From assembly GCA_016786615.1 (NCBI GenBank), contig JAEUVX010000011.1, positions 248,001 to 312,000 on the forward strand: DNA of 64,000 nucleotides, read 5' to 3'. The position numbers were made by a program, and so were the translations under genes. The notes beneath the pieces were generated by a model that saw nothing but the letters and a program-made list of their open reading frames with translations, ran no database searches and was not told the DNA's origin. The stretch comes from Flavipsychrobacter sp. Its GTDB lineage: Bacteria > Bacteroidota > Bacteroidia > Chitinophagales > Chitinophagaceae. Shown here piece by piece: positions 25,159 to 34,322 of the stretch (the stretch's first letter is position 1; the number at the start of each line of letters is the position of its first letter).

Positions 25159-25599
25159 TTACAATTTTCTTTTCCAACCATATTCCAGTTTAGTATCTAA
25201 CACTATAGCTCTCAACACTTGAGATACTGTTGGTTGTTGCTGTAATGTTTCAGAATGGTTACGAATTGTTGCTTTCCGGTTACAATTTGTTGCTGTATCG
25301 CTGCAATTTGTTTCGTTTTGTTGCATTGCCGATTTAATGATACGTGCCAATAATACACGCTTCCAGTACACATCTGCCAATGCCATACCATAGTCTTGCT
25401 GCAATTGTTCTAACACTGCATCTTCTGTTATTGTGAATGCTGCCTGTATTTTATTGCGGATGTATGGAACGGAAAGCAACCGGCAGGCATTGTTATAAGC
25501 AGCGGTTGACGAAGATTGCGGGTAAGCTTTGAGATAGGCTTCTTTGCGATTACCATGTGCAATCATTTCCTGTATAAAGGTTTCGTGGCGAAAGTTCAT
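25159..25599 (-). CDS. Terminase-small-subunit-like protein, orphan
   Basis: 146 residues from ATG 25599; the frame extends upstream to 25650 without domain. The N-terminal 60 residues fit the phage terminase small subunit HTH region: RHETFIQEMIAHGNRKEAYLKAYPQ ... AAYNNACRLLSVPYIRNKI. A middle helix follows (VYWKRVLLARIIKSAMQQ), then a low-complexity Asn/Thr/Cys-rich stretch. No large terminase, portal or capsid gene is near, so it is a prophage remnant or a domesticated DNA-binding protein. Its 3' end faces repeat copy A, 84 bases away. Confidence 0.6.
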   Translation of the reverse strand: MNFRHETFIQEMIAHGNRKEAYLKAYPQSSSTAAYNNACRLLSVPYIRNKIQAAFTITEDAVLEQLQQDYGMALADVYWKRVLLARIIKSAMQQNETNCSDTATNCNRKATIRNHSETLQQQPTVSQVLRAIVLDTKLEYGWKRKL

Positions 25600-25747
25600 G
25601 GTGGTGACTTTTATTAATACAAAAATACAACTATTTATGATAAATAGCACTATTAATACATTCTACTAATGAAAGCAGCCAAAGAACCGGGTATAGGTGT
25701 GATTGTGAATTTGTGTAAGGAGGTAAATATTACCTGATACTGCTCAC

Positions 25748-28522
25748 CTACCGCACCAGTGTTATATCTCCTTTCAGCAGTTCTTTTGCGCCAAGGTATT
25801 CCAGCGTGCACATGTAGTAATACACCCCGAAATCGGCAGGCTGCCCTTTGTGCATTCCATTCCATCCGGTTGTTACATCTGTGGTAGTAAATATTTTTTG
25901 CCCCCAGCGGTTGTACACACTCAGTTCATAATCCTTCACATTCGCAATATCTCCCAGCAGCTTCAGCAGGTCGTTACTACCATCGGCATTGGGCGAAAAT
26001 GCAGAAGGGAACCATATCTTACAATTCCTGAATGTTATGTTTACCGCATCGTACACTATACCGCATACGTTTTCTATCTGCACTGTTACCACACCGGGTT
26101 GCGATACGGTATAAGTACTATCGGTACTGCCACCCGACCACAGCATCTTTGTACCTGCGGGTTTTTCTATATACTCAGGCAGCTTCAATGTAGTGCCTTT
26201 GCACAGGTCTCTTGCAGGGCCCAGCTCTATATACGGCAGCAACAGTTCTGCTACGTTTATGCTATCCACGCTTGTGCAGCCATTGTAGGTTACCGCAAGT
26301 GTATAGAAGCCCTTGCCATTGGTTTTTGTGGTGCTTTGTTTGCTGCCCGTACTCCAGTTGTATAACGAGCCTGCGGGCTGAGAATTACTGCGCAGTGTTA
26401 TTGTGTCTTTGGCACATATAGCCGTATCGTTGCCTGCAAACACTATCGGGTTAGCTTTTGTATCGAGTGTGATGGTATCCCTTGTCTTGCAACTGCCTGC
26501 GCTTACCTGCAACCAGTATATACCCGCCGCAGATGCGTTGATGTTGTTATCAGTACTTCCTGTACTCCACAAATGAGTACCTGTTTGTGATGTAAATTTG
26601 TTACGAAGCGTGATGCTGCCACCCTCACATATCAGTGTATCGGGGCCGAGGTTTACAAGCGGCAATTGCAGTACGGTTATATCTATTGTATCGTATGCCA
26701 CACAACCATTAAGTGATGCCCGCAACCAATACCTGCCACCGGACGAAACATCGAGATAAGAAGCTGTGCTGCCTGTGCTCCACAAATTGGTGTAAAACGG
26801 CAAACCTGTTTTATTCTGCAGGCGTATTACATCTTCCGCACAAATCGTGGTATCATTCCCGAGGTCAACAAGCGGCACAGGTGTTACTGCCAGGTTGATG
26901 GTGTCTGATGCAGCGCAGGTATTCTTAGTTACCGTCAGCCAGTACTTGCCCGATGCTTTTGCAAAGATGGCAGAATCTACAGACGCATTGCTCCACAAAT
27001 AGGTAGCACCTGCAAGATTGGTATAGATGTTTTTGAGCCTTACAGAATCGTTGCCGCATATTGCAGTATCATTACCCAAAGACAATTGTGGCACAGGCTG
27101 TATCGTTACATTAAACGTATCGCTGTTGGGGCATACCACACCCGATACCGTAACCCAGTATTTGCCTGTAGCAGTAACGGTGATAGAAGGAGTACTTGCA
27201 CCGGTGTTCCACAAATAACCTGTAGCACCGGGGCGCGCTGCATTCAGTGTATGCGATGTACCGCAAATGATAGTATCTTTTTTAGAACCTACAGGCCCTA
27301 TAAACAGGTTTTTGCAAAATGCACTGCCACCCATAAACTCTCCCATGTTTTTGAACAGTGAAATGTTTTTAATACCGGATGTAGTGAACGTATATGATGT
27401 AGCAGGATTGTAGAAATTAGTAACATTATATGGCGGCAATTGCACCATGCGTATTTTATAAAAGTTGCCGTTCGACTGGCTGAAGATACCATAGTTCAAT
27501 GCACTGTCTGACACAAACGGCGAGAAGCCATTAGATGAACCTGTATTGGTATTGCCGAGGCTGGTAACGGTTGGTGCATTGGTAATGCTGTTATTAAAAT
27601 CCCATTTGGTGAGCAAGCCATTCTCGTTGCACACATAGGCATACAACTGGTTGCAATCTGCAATGATGCCCACACTTCTCGGTATTGACAAATAGCTGCC
27701 CGGGTTTCCGAGCAGTGTTCCCGTAGGTGTATTGTTCTGAATATTTGTACCGAAATTGTAGCGTGTAATAGTGCCGTTGATGAGGCTGGTTACCAGCATA
27801 TACCAGTTGCCGTTTTCATTGTGTATGGCAAAGCCACACGGATTAACAACAGAGCCAACATTATTGATGCGCGTAAACGTAGGCGTATTTGTGATAGATG
27901 TACCGAAATCGACACGAAGTATTGTGGAGTTTCGGTCGGCAATAAAACCTATCCATTGGTTACCGTATTTAGCCACGCCAAACTGGTGTGCCCAAAACAT
28001 GAGTGATGTGCTGTACATGGATGATGCAGGTGCATTGGCAAGAGACGAGCCAAAGCTAAGGCTGTACAACCTGTCGTTGGTAACAACAAAACCATACCAG
28101 TTGCCTGTTGCAGAATCCCTTACTATATCTACACCTTCCAGTTGCGATGTACCATACACACCTACTAATGATGATGTATAACTGCTGCTATGCGGATTGC
28201 CTGTGAAGGTAAGCCTGCGCAATTCTCTTGTATGATAATTAGTAACAAATGCATACCATACACCATTATCTTTTATAAATTTTGAAAATGTAGGAGTACT
28301 GAGGCCACTACCAGCCATTGATACCGCAGCGGAAATCACGGGTGTCTGATTCAGATTTACCGTATCCATCACCCATGTATTGTAAACACTGTTGTTGGTA
28401 GTAGAGAAAGCAACAGGGACGCCAAGACAAGCTGTATCAACCGATGATAGCTGTGCTTGTGTATTGTTAGCATTGTATAAAAAGAACAATGCTGCGAGGG
28501 TTATAAGTCTGACAAGTTTCAA
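25748..28522 (-). CDS. Secreted multidomain protein with type B T9SS sorting domain
   Basis: 924 residues. After a signal peptide (LITLAALFFLYNANNTQA) a roughly 380-residue N-terminal region carries propeller-like units (GNWYGFVV, GNWYMLVTS). Six Ig-like repeats of about 70 residues follow, each with LGNDTxICxxDxxxL ... LWSTGSTxxxxxxxxxGxYWLxVxxxxCxxxDTI. The last 85 residues are the gliding-motility-associated C-terminal domain (FPSAFSPNADGSNDLLKL ... YELSVYNRWGQKIF ... GVYYYMCTLEY). It is exported by the T9SS whose SprA is encoded at 35350. It is probably a surface adhesin or glycan-binding protein. No catalytic domain is seen. Confidence 0.92.
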   Translation of the reverse strand: MKLVRLITLAALFFLYNANNTQAQLSSVDTACLGVPVAFSTTNNSVYNTWVMDTVNLNQTPVISAAVSMAGSGLSTPTFSKFIKDNGVWYAFVTNYHTRELRRLTFTGNPHSSSYTSSLVGVYGTSQLEGVDIVRDSATGNWYGFVVTNDRLYSLSFGSSLANAPASSMYSTSLMFWAHQFGVAKYGNQWIGFIADRNSTILRVDFGTSITNTPTFTRINNVGSVVNPCGFAIHNENGNWYMLVTSLINGTITRYNFGTNIQNNTPTGTLLGNPGSYLSIPRSVGIIADCNQLYAYVCNENGLLTKWDFNNSITNAPTVTSLGNTNTGSSNGFSPFVSDSALNYGIFSQSNGNFYKIRMVQLPPYNVTNFYNPATSYTFTTSGIKNISLFKNMGEFMGGSAFCKNLFIGPVGSKKDTIICGTSHTLNAARPGATGYLWNTGASTPSITVTATGKYWVTVSGVVCPNSDTFNVTIQPVPQLSLGNDTAICGNDSVRLKNIYTNLAGATYLWSNASVDSAIFAKASGKYWLTVTKNTCAASDTINLAVTPVPLVDLGNDTTICAEDVIRLQNKTGLPFYTNLWSTGSTASYLDVSSGGRYWLRASLNGCVAYDTIDITVLQLPLVNLGPDTLICEGGSITLRNKFTSQTGTHLWSTGSTDNNINASAAGIYWLQVSAGSCKTRDTITLDTKANPIVFAGNDTAICAKDTITLRSNSQPAGSLYNWSTGSKQSTTKTNGKGFYTLAVTYNGCTSVDSINVAELLLPYIELGPARDLCKGTTLKLPEYIEKPAGTKMLWSGGSTDSTYTVSQPGVVTVQIENVCGIVYDAVNITFRNCKIWFPSAFSPNADGSNDLLKLLGDIANVKDYELSVYNRWGQKIFTTTDVTTGWNGMHKGQPADFGVYYYMCTLEYLGAKELLKGDITLVR

Positions 28523-28589
28523 GTATCAAAATTTTAGGTAGGCAAATTTAAGGATATAGAAGATATGCAGAATAATAATTGCATTAAAA

Positions 28590-28615
28590 AAGCGCCTTGT
28601 AGTAACAAAGCGCTT
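28590..28615 (-). terminator. Terminator of the DUF2795 gene
   Basis: A 10-bp stem (AAGCGCCTTG / CAAAGCGCTT, one G-U wobble) is followed on the minus strand by TTTTTTAATGC, 20 bases past the gene's stop. Confidence 0.8.
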
Positions 28616-28635
28616 AGTATTAATTTCATTTTTTC

Positions 28636-28857
28636 TTAGTACTCATCTTCATTGAAGAAGAAGTCTTCCTGCGTAGGATAATCAGGCCATATATCTTCAA
28701 TGCCTTCGTATATTTCGCCTTCGTCATCAAGCTCCTGCAGGTTTTCTACAACTTCCAGTGGCGCACCCGAACGTATTGCGTAGTCAATCAGTTCGTCTTT
28801 TGTAGCAGGCCATGGTGCGTCTTCCAAGTGTGATGCTAATTCTAACGTCCAAAACAT
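28636..28857 (-). CDS. DUF2795-like small acidic protein
   Basis: 73 residues, strongly acidic at the C-terminus (DEEG-type, then DYPTQEDFFFNEDEY). It opens FWTLELASHLEDAPWPATKDELIDYAIRSGAPLEVVENLQEL, the conserved pattern of a small protein found widely in Bacteroidota and related to DUF2795. Function is unknown. The short all-helical unit resembles protein- or nucleic-acid-binding HeH folds. It is a single gene with a strong terminator. Confidence 0.82.
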   Translation of the reverse strand: MFWTLELASHLEDAPWPATKDELIDYAIRSGAPLEVVENLQELDDEGEIYEGIEDIWPDYPTQEDFFFNEDEY

Positions 28858-29066
28858 ATTATAAATTATTTATTTTTATACTCTATTTCCGCAAATGTAA
28901 GTTTTCAATTAACAATAACAAATTTTCTACTCTTAAGGTTATCCTATGTTTTCTCCCCACCCTGCAAACAGGAACGTAGTGTTTGGTATTACAATTTAAT
29001 TACTGGATTTTTACAACCATTATTAATCCGGCATACTAAAGCCGTAAAAAAATATATACGCCTGAT

Positions 29067-29723
29067 ATGCTGGTTGCAGAAAACCTCTTCAAAAAATATG
29101 CAGACCTTACTGTTGTAAACGGTGTGAGTTTAAATATTACAAAAGGAGAGATAGTTGCTGTAGTTGGCCAGTCGGGTGCCGGCAAAAGTACATTGTTGCA
29201 TTTGCTTGGTGTGCTGGACAAACCAGACAGCGGCAAAGTATTAATAGATGGCACTGATGTTTTTAAACTACCGGCTAAAAAACAGGCTGCGTTCCGCAAC
29301 AAACACATAGGCTTCGTATTTCAATTCCATCACCTGCTGCCCGAATTCAGTGCAGTAGAAAACGTAGCTGTTCCGCTATGGATTGCCGGGCAAGGCAGAA
29401 AACAAGCGTTGGATAATGCTGCGGCTATGCTGCAAGTAGTAGGCCTGGGAGACAGATTGGATAATAAACCATCCGAATTATCGGGCGGGGAACAACAAAG
29501 AGTAGCTATAGCAAGGGCTTTGGTAAACAAACCAAGCATTGTAATGGCAGACGAACCTACAGGCAACCTTGATAGTGCCAATGCCAAGGCAATACATGAT
29601 TTATTTATTGAATTGCGCAATAAACTGGGGCAAACCTTTATTATGATTACCCATAACGATGAACTTGCTGCCATGACCGACCGTACGCTGATAATGAAAG
29701 ACGGCCAGCTTGTATCAGAATAG
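29067..29723 (+). CDS. ABC transporter ATP-binding protein, LolD/MacB type
   Basis: 218 residues. Walker A GQSGAGKST, Q-loop FQFHHLLPEFSAVENV, signature LSGGEQQRVAIARAL, Walker B IVMADEPTGNLD and H-loop ITHND are all intact. The FQ-x-HHLLPEF stretch is typical of LolD, the ATPase that powers release of lipoproteins from the inner membrane. No LolC/E or MacB-type permease is adjacent, so the partner must be elsewhere and the transported substrate is inferred by family only. Confidence 0.93.
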   Translation: MLVAENLFKKYADLTVVNGVSLNITKGEIVAVVGQSGAGKSTLLHLLGVLDKPDSGKVLIDGTDVFKLPAKKQAAFRNKHIGFVFQFHHLLPEFSAVENVAVPLWIAGQGRKQALDNAAAMLQVVGLGDRLDNKPSELSGGEQQRVAIARALVNKPSIVMADEPTGNLDSANAKAIHDLFIELRNKLGQTFIMITHNDELAAMTDRTLIMKDGQLVSE

Positions 29724-29828
29724 CTGATTTTGCGCCTCAAACAGGTTATGTTAATAAATATATATAGCTTTTTACATGTTAAGTTTTAAAGAATTTGATG
29801 CCGTACTTCATGTTTTAGCCAAAAAGTA

Positions 29829-29836
29829 TATTTTTG
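29829..29836 (+). promoter_or_regulatory. acpP promoter -7 box TAttTTTG
   Basis: A perfect TAnnTTTG element 24 bases before the acpP ATG. No TTG at the right distance is obvious. It would drive acpP-fabF-rnc. Confidence 0.55.
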
Positions 29837-29860
29837 CACCATAAAATAAATGCATTAGCC

Positions 29861-30097
29861 ATGTCTGAAATTGCACAACGCGTTAAAAAAATCATCATTG
29901 ATAAACTCGGTGTTGAAGAAGCAGAAGTAACTCCTGAGGCAAGCTTTACCAATGACTTGGGTGCTGACTCTCTGGATACAGTAGAGCTTATCATGGAATT
30001 CGAAAAAGAATTCAACATTTCTATCCCTGACGAACAGGCAGAAACTATCACTACAGTTGGCCAGGCTATAGCATACCTGGAACAAAACGTAAAGTAA
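29861..30097 (+). CDS. acpP: Acyl carrier protein
   Basis: 78 residues from ATG 29861, ignoring the 9-codon extension that overlaps the promoter. It is acidic and helical, with the phosphopantetheine attachment site [10 protein letters not shown] (Ser37). It carries acyl chains as thioesters for fatty-acid synthesis. It is first in an acpP-fabF-rnc operon, with fabF 34 bases downstream, the arrangement seen across bacteria. Confidence 0.97.
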   Translation: MSEIAQRVKKIIIDKLGVEEAEVTPEASFTNDLGADSLDTVELIMEFEKEFNISIPDEQAETITTVGQAIAYLEQNVK

Positions 30098-30131
30098 TCA
30101 ACTAAACTATTCAGTAACAGAAATTGTTTCA

Positions 30132-31391
30132 ATGAATTCACCGTTCAGACGAGTTGTCGTTACGGGTATCGGCGCCCTTACGCCCATAGGTAATACTGCA
30201 CCCGCATATTGGGAAGGCCTTATCAATGGGGTTTCGGGCGCTGATTTCATTACCAATTTTGATGCGAGCAAGTTTAAGACAAGGTTTGCATGTGAATTGA
30301 AAGGATTCAATCCTGAAGATTTTCTTGAGAAAAAAGAAGCACGCAAACTAGACCGTTTTGCACAGGTAGCTATTGTTGCTGCTGATGAAGCAGTGAAACA
30401 TGCTAAGCTGGACGACCCAAGCCTTAATAAAGACCGTATAGGTGTTATATGGGCATCGGGTATAGGCGGTATGATTACCTTTATCGAAGAAATGACAGCG
30501 TTCAACGCGGGCGATGGTACACCTCGTTTCAATCCTTTCTTCATTCCCAAACTGATACTGGATATTGCCGCAGGGCATATATCTATGCGCTACAGCTTCC
30601 GCGGCCCCAACTTTGCCACGGTTAGTGCCTGTGCATCTGCTACCAACGGCCTGATTGACGCATTTACTTACATACGCCTCGGCAAAGCTGATGCTATTGT
30701 AACCGGCGGTTCTGAGGCTGTAGTTACCCAATCGGGTATCGGTGGTTTCAATGCTATGAAAGCACTGAGCGAACGCAATGACGACCCTAAAACTGCCAGC
30801 CGTCCTTTTGACCTCAATCGTGATGGTTTTGTATTGGGCGAAGGTGCGGGTGCCATTATCCTTGAAGAACTGGAGCACGCTAAACAACGCGGCGCTACAA
30901 TATATGCAGAGGTTGCAGGCGGCGGCATGAGTGCCGATGCTTACCACCTGACTGCACCACATCCTGAAGGCCTGGGCGTTATTAACGTAATGCGCAACGC
31001 ACTGGATGATGCCGGCATGAAGCCTGAAGATATTGACTATATCAACGTACACGGTACTTCTACACCGCTGGGCGATATCGCAGAAGTAATTGCAATACAA
31101 AAAGTATTTGGCGAGCATGCTTATAACCTGAATATAAGTTCTACCAAATCGATGACAGGACACCTCCTGGGTGCTGCCGGTGGTGTTGAAGCTATTGCTG
31201 CTATACTATCTGTAGTAAATGATACGGTACCTCCTACCATCAATCATCAGACTACTGACCCTGCTTTCGACCCGAGGTTGAATTTCACATTGCATACAGC
31301 GCAGAAACGTACCATACGTGCTGCACTAAGCAATACATTCGGCTTTGGCGGACACAATGCGTCTATTATCTTCAAAAAATACGAAGAGTAG
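30132..31391 (+). CDS. fabF: Beta-ketoacyl-ACP synthase II
   Basis: 419 residues, standard length. The catalytic triad is visible: Cys167 in VSACASATNG, His in VHGTSTPLGD and His in SMTGHLLGAAGGVEA, with the FGFGGHN glycine loop near the end. It elongates acyl-ACP with malonyl-ACP in the cytoplasm. Its neighbours acpP upstream and rnc 3 bases downstream make a tight operon. Confidence 0.97.
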   Translation: MNSPFRRVVVTGIGALTPIGNTAPAYWEGLINGVSGADFITNFDASKFKTRFACELKGFNPEDFLEKKEARKLDRFAQVAIVAADEAVKHAKLDDPSLNKDRIGVIWASGIGGMITFIEEMTAFNAGDGTPRFNPFFIPKLILDIAAGHISMRYSFRGPNFATVSACASATNGLIDAFTYIRLGKADAIVTGGSEAVVTQSGIGGFNAMKALSERNDDPKTASRPFDLNRDGFVLGEGAGAIILEELEHAKQRGATIYAEVAGGGMSADAYHLTAPHPEGLGVINVMRNALDDAGMKPEDIDYINVHGTSTPLGDIAEVIAIQKVFGEHAYNLNISSTKSMTGHLLGAAGGVEAIAAILSVVNDTVPPTINHQTTDPAFDPRLNFTLHTAQKRTIRAALSNTFGFGGHNASIIFKKYEE

Positions 31392-31394
31392 AAC

Positions 31395-32117
31395 GTGCGC
31401 AGGTTCACGTCACGAATCTTACATTTCTTTTCTCCCAACAAAGAGTTGGTGCGACAATTGGAGCACTTGCTGGGCTATACGCCAAAGCACCTGCCATACT
31501 ATCAGCTTGCATTAATGCACCGCAGCAAAATTGAAGAGCTGCAGCAAAACAATGAAAGGCTGGAGTTTCTGGGTGATGCTATTCTGGGCTCTATCGTTGC
31601 TGAATATCTTTTTAAAAAATACCCTACACAACCCGAAGGCTATCTTACAGAGCTGCGCAGCCGTATTGTGCGCCGCGAAACGATGAACAATGTAGCACTG
31701 CGAATGGGCCTGCACAAAATGGTGCAGTATAACCAGAACGACCGCGGACTGAGCCGCAGCCATATATTCGGCAATGCGCTGGAGGCTTTGATTGGCGCCG
31801 TTTATCTGGATCAGGGCTTTTCTAAAACACGTACTTTCATACTCAATCAGGTCATCAAACCATATATAGACATTGATGTACTGGAAAGCACTGATACCAA
31901 TTACAAAAACAAACTGCTGAGCTGGGCACAACGCAATGGCAAAGAGCTAAGCTTTGACAGTGTGGACGAAAAACTGGAAGGCACCCGTAAAATATTCACT
32001 ATCGCCATAATACTATCGGGCGAGCAGGTAGCTACAGGTACAGGCTTCAACAAAAAAGAAGCAGGCCAGGTAGCCGCACAAAAAGCACTGGAAGTGCTGG
32101 GTGTTCCTAATAATTAA
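31395..32117 (+). CDS. rnc: Ribonuclease III
   Basis: 240 residues, starting at a GTG three bases after the fabF stop. It has the RNase III signature NNERLEFLGDAILGSIVAEYL with the metal-binding acidic residues, a second acidic site in FGNALEALIGAVYLDQG, and a C-terminal dsRNA-binding domain (YKNKLLSWAQRNGKELSF ... GFNKKEAGQVAAQKALEVL). It processes rRNA precursors and other double-stranded RNA. The stop lies 1 base from the convergent paaD stop. Confidence 0.96.
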   Translation: MRRFTSRILHFFSPNKELVRQLEHLLGYTPKHLPYYQLALMHRSKIEELQQNNERLEFLGDAILGSIVAEYLFKKYPTQPEGYLTELRSRIVRRETMNNVALRMGLHKMVQYNQNDRGLSRSHIFGNALEALIGAVYLDQGFSKTRTFILNQVIKPYIDIDVLESTDTNYKNKLLSWAQRNGKELSFDSVDEKLEGTRKIFTIAIILSGEQVATGTGFNKKEAGQVAAQKALEVLGVPNN

Positions 32118-32118
32118 T

Positions 32119-32613
32119 CTAATGACATTTGAAATGCTCGAAGGGCTCTTTGCAATCGAGGCATTTATATAAAGACTTGCAGGATGTAGGGCCGAAGCGG
32201 CTTACCAGTTGTGTATGTTCACTGCTGCATCGCGGGCAGGGAATATTATCATCTTCAAAAAGGCCAAGCGGATTATCTGATGTTTTGCGTACCGGTGGCG
32301 CAATGCCATATTCTTTCAGCTTGCGTTTACCCTCTTCACTCATCCAGTCAGTCGTCCATGCAGGGCTCAATTGCTGCTCGATATTTACTTTTTTGAAGCC
32401 CCTGCTCATCAGCGCCATACGGATGTTTATACCTATCACATCCATAGCCGGGCAGCCACTATAGGTAGGTGTTATTACAATAGTCACTTCATCCCCATTG
32501 AGCTCAACTTCCCTTACGATACCTAAGTCGAGAATGGTAAGCACAGGTACTTCAGGGTCTGTAACCTGTTGCAGCCATTCGTATATTTTGGATATAGAAG
32601 ATTCTATACTCAT
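32119..32613 (-). CDS. paaD: Phenylacetyl-CoA epoxidase maturation protein PaaD
   Basis: 164 residues. The N-terminal MIP18/DUF59 domain reads VTDPEVPVLTILDLGIVREV ... TPTYSGCPAMDVI, and a C-terminal zinc-ribbon-like part has CPRC and CLDC pairs. PaaD is thought to help assemble the epoxidase metal or iron-sulfur centres. It is the last gene of the paa operon. Its ATG overlaps the stop of the preceding TonB-like gene in an ATGA junction, so it is translationally coupled to that gene rather than directly to paaC. Confidence 0.93.
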   Translation of the reverse strand: MSIESSISKIYEWLQQVTDPEVPVLTILDLGIVREVELNGDEVTIVITPTYSGCPAMDVIGINIRMALMSRGFKKVNIEQQLSPAWTTDWMSEEGKRKLKEYGIAPPVRKTSDNPLGLFEDDNIPCPRCSSEHTQLVSRFGPTSCKSLYKCLDCKEPFEHFKCH

Positions 32614-33059
32614 CTGTTAATAATCTCCTGTCGCCAAGTAATTGGTTGCGTATAATAAACCCGTACATGCTTTCCATTCATCTTACCCGGCTTCCATTTA
32701 GGCATATTCTTAACAACTCTAATAGCTTCTCTTTCTAAAGATTCGCCATTTATAATTTTATTGCCAGTAATGTGAATACTATCTAATGAACCATCAACAT
32801 TAACAATAAACTTGACTATCAATCTACCTTGAATTCCATTATCGAGAGCATCAGGTGGATAGCGCATATTGCCAGCAAGATATTCATTCAAATTGAATGT
32901 TGGTTCTGGCATTTCATCAACATATTTATAAATTGAATCAGAAACCGGCTTTTTTTCGACAGTCGGCAATTCTGTTTCAAAATCAGCAACTTTAGTTTGT
33001 GCATACAACCGAACTGCTGAAAGCAATAACATCAGATTTAGTAATAAGGCTTTCTTCAT
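32610..33059 (-). CDS. TonB C-terminal-domain protein inside the paa operon
   Basis: 149 residues. A cleavable-looking signal peptide (LLLNLMLLLSAVRLYA before Gln) is followed by a short linker and a TonB_C domain (MRYPPDALDNGIQGRLIVKFIVNVDGSLDSIHI ... RVVKNMPKWKPGKMNGKHVRV). It lacks the Pro-rich spacer and membrane anchor of a working TonB energy transducer. It starts 12 bases after paaC and overlaps paaD by 4 bases. It is visibly more AT-rich than its neighbours, which suggests late insertion into the operon. A role in phenylacetate use is not established. Confidence 0.85.
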   Translation of the reverse strand: MKKALLLNLMLLLSAVRLYAQTKVADFETELPTVEKKPVSDSIYKYVDEMPEPTFNLNEYLAGNMRYPPDALDNGIQGRLIVKFIVNVDGSLDSIHITGNKIINGESLEREAIRVVKNMPKWKPGKMNGKHVRVYYTQPITWRQEIINR

Positions 33060-33071
33060 GTGTACAAAATA

Positions 33072-33887
33072 TTACCATTCCATATCAGGATAGGCCCTTT
33101 GCATAAACTGCAACTCTGTAAGTATATATCCGAGGTGTTCGCTGTGGCGTCCTTCTTTGCCACCACTGTGCATCCATGCATTGGCAGGTATGCTTAGGGT
33201 AGCTTCTTCCAATACAGCATCTACACGTTTCTGCCATTGTGTTTTAATGGCATTCAAATCTACACCCATACCAGCCGCCAGCATTTCTTTATCTGCCGTT
33301 GTCATTTCAAACAACTCGCCTGTATATGCCCAGTTATGATTTACAGCCTCCTGCATACGTGCTTTACTTTCTGCGGTACCATCGCCAAGGCGTATCATCC
33401 ATTCGCTGCTCCAGCGCAGGTGGTAGGTTACTTCTTTCAAAGATTTTTCGGCAATAGCAGCTAAAACAGTGTCTTTGCTTTTTTGCAATTCTGTATAAAA
33501 ATAAAAGTTGTACGCATCATAGAAAAATGAGCGTACTACAGTGTAGCCCCAGTCTTTATTAGGCTGTTCGGTAAGCAGTACATTACGAAAATCCCAGCCA
33601 TCGCGCAGATAAGCGAGGTCATCTTCATCAATTTTCTCATCTTTTGCAATCTTGGCCTGCAATGCAGCAGATACAAAAAGGGTTTTCTTTTCTTCAGCCG
33701 GCAATGCATTAAACATATCAGCAGCGTGCTGATATAATGAACGTGCCTGCCCCAGATGGTCGAGCGATGTATTGGTAATTGCAATATCCTGCTCCAGTAT
33801 CGGGCCATGCCCGCACCATTCGCTGATGCGGTGGCCAAGTATCAGTGCATTATCTGCTATCTGTAATGTGTATGTTAGTTGATTCAT
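33072..33887 (-). CDS. paaC: Phenylacetyl-CoA epoxidase subunit PaaC
   Basis: 271 residues from ATG 33887 (the frame's extra 14 codons upstream lie in the paaB-paaC spacer). It is a ferritin-like helical protein of the family: LILGHRISEWCGHGPILEQDIAITNTSLDHLGQAR ... VTYHLRWSSEWMIRLGDGT ... GREGRHSEHLGYILTELQ-type C-terminus (here GGKEGRHSEHLGYILTELQ). It is the structural partner of catalytic PaaA in the multicomponent monooxygenase that epoxidises phenylacetyl-CoA. Confidence 0.95.
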   Translation of the reverse strand: MNQLTYTLQIADNALILGHRISEWCGHGPILEQDIAITNTSLDHLGQARSLYQHAADMFNALPAEEKKTLFVSAALQAKIAKDEKIDEDDLAYLRDGWDFRNVLLTEQPNKDWGYTVVRSFFYDAYNFYFYTELQKSKDTVLAAIAEKSLKEVTYHLRWSSEWMIRLGDGTAESKARMQEAVNHNWAYTGELFEMTTADKEMLAAGMGVDLNAIKTQWQKRVDAVLEEATLSIPANAWMHSGGKEGRHSEHLGYILTELQFMQRAYPDMEW

Positions 33888-33933
33888 TTGTTTGGATTTT
33901 GAAATTTTAAACTTACTTGCTTTATCCAAACAA

Positions 33934-34299
33934 TTACATGTGTGTTAATTCATCCGGCAGGTTATAAAAAGTCGGGTGGCGATATACTTTATCGTTAGCA
34001 GGCTCGTACATAGATGCTGCTTCAAACGGGTCGGAAGCATGTACATATTTGCTTTCCACTACCCAGATGCTTACACCTTCCATACGGCGTGTATATACAT
34101 CACGTGCATTTTCAACTGCCATCTTTGCATCAGCAGCGTGCAGGCTACCGGCATGTTTATGGTCGAGACCCGCTTTGCTACGTATAAACACTTCCCACAA
34201 AGGCCACTCGTTTGCAGTGTTGTGTGTACCGCTTGCACCCGTTGCCTGTTCTTTATCGCCGTAATCTCCGTAGAGATTTTTATTTATGAATTGGTTCAT
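33934..34299 (-). CDS. paaB: Phenylacetyl-CoA epoxidase subunit PaaB
   Basis: 121 residues. It has the PaaB pattern WPLWEVFIRSKAGLDHKHAGSLHAADAKMAVENARDVYTRR followed by IWVVESKYVHASDP. PaaB bridges PaaAC heterodimers in the complex. It sits between paaA (23 bases upstream) and paaC (46 bases downstream). Confidence 0.95.
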   Translation of the reverse strand: MNQFINKNLYGDYGDKEQATGASGTHNTANEWPLWEVFIRSKAGLDHKHAGSLHAADAKMAVENARDVYTRRMEGVSIWVVESKYVHASDPFEAASMYEPANDKVYRHPTFYNLPDELTHM

Positions 34300-34322
34300 T
34301 ATTCCGTATTTGTATCAGCAGG

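Noticed and set aside
25200-25345. Repeated TTGTTGCT-like words inside the terminase-like gene, considered as a CRISPR-like or microsatellite array
   Set aside because: Units are irregular, 15-25 bases apart, and encode a Gln/Asn/Thr-rich stretch. There are no spacers or constant repeats.
25653-25865. 70-codon minus-strand frame at the end of the T9SS cargo gene
   Set aside because: It overlaps the conserved sorting domain in another frame. No supporting signal.
30348-31163. 271-codon frame antisense to fabF
   Set aside because: Same reason: full overlap with a conserved enzyme gene and an implausible amino-acid composition.
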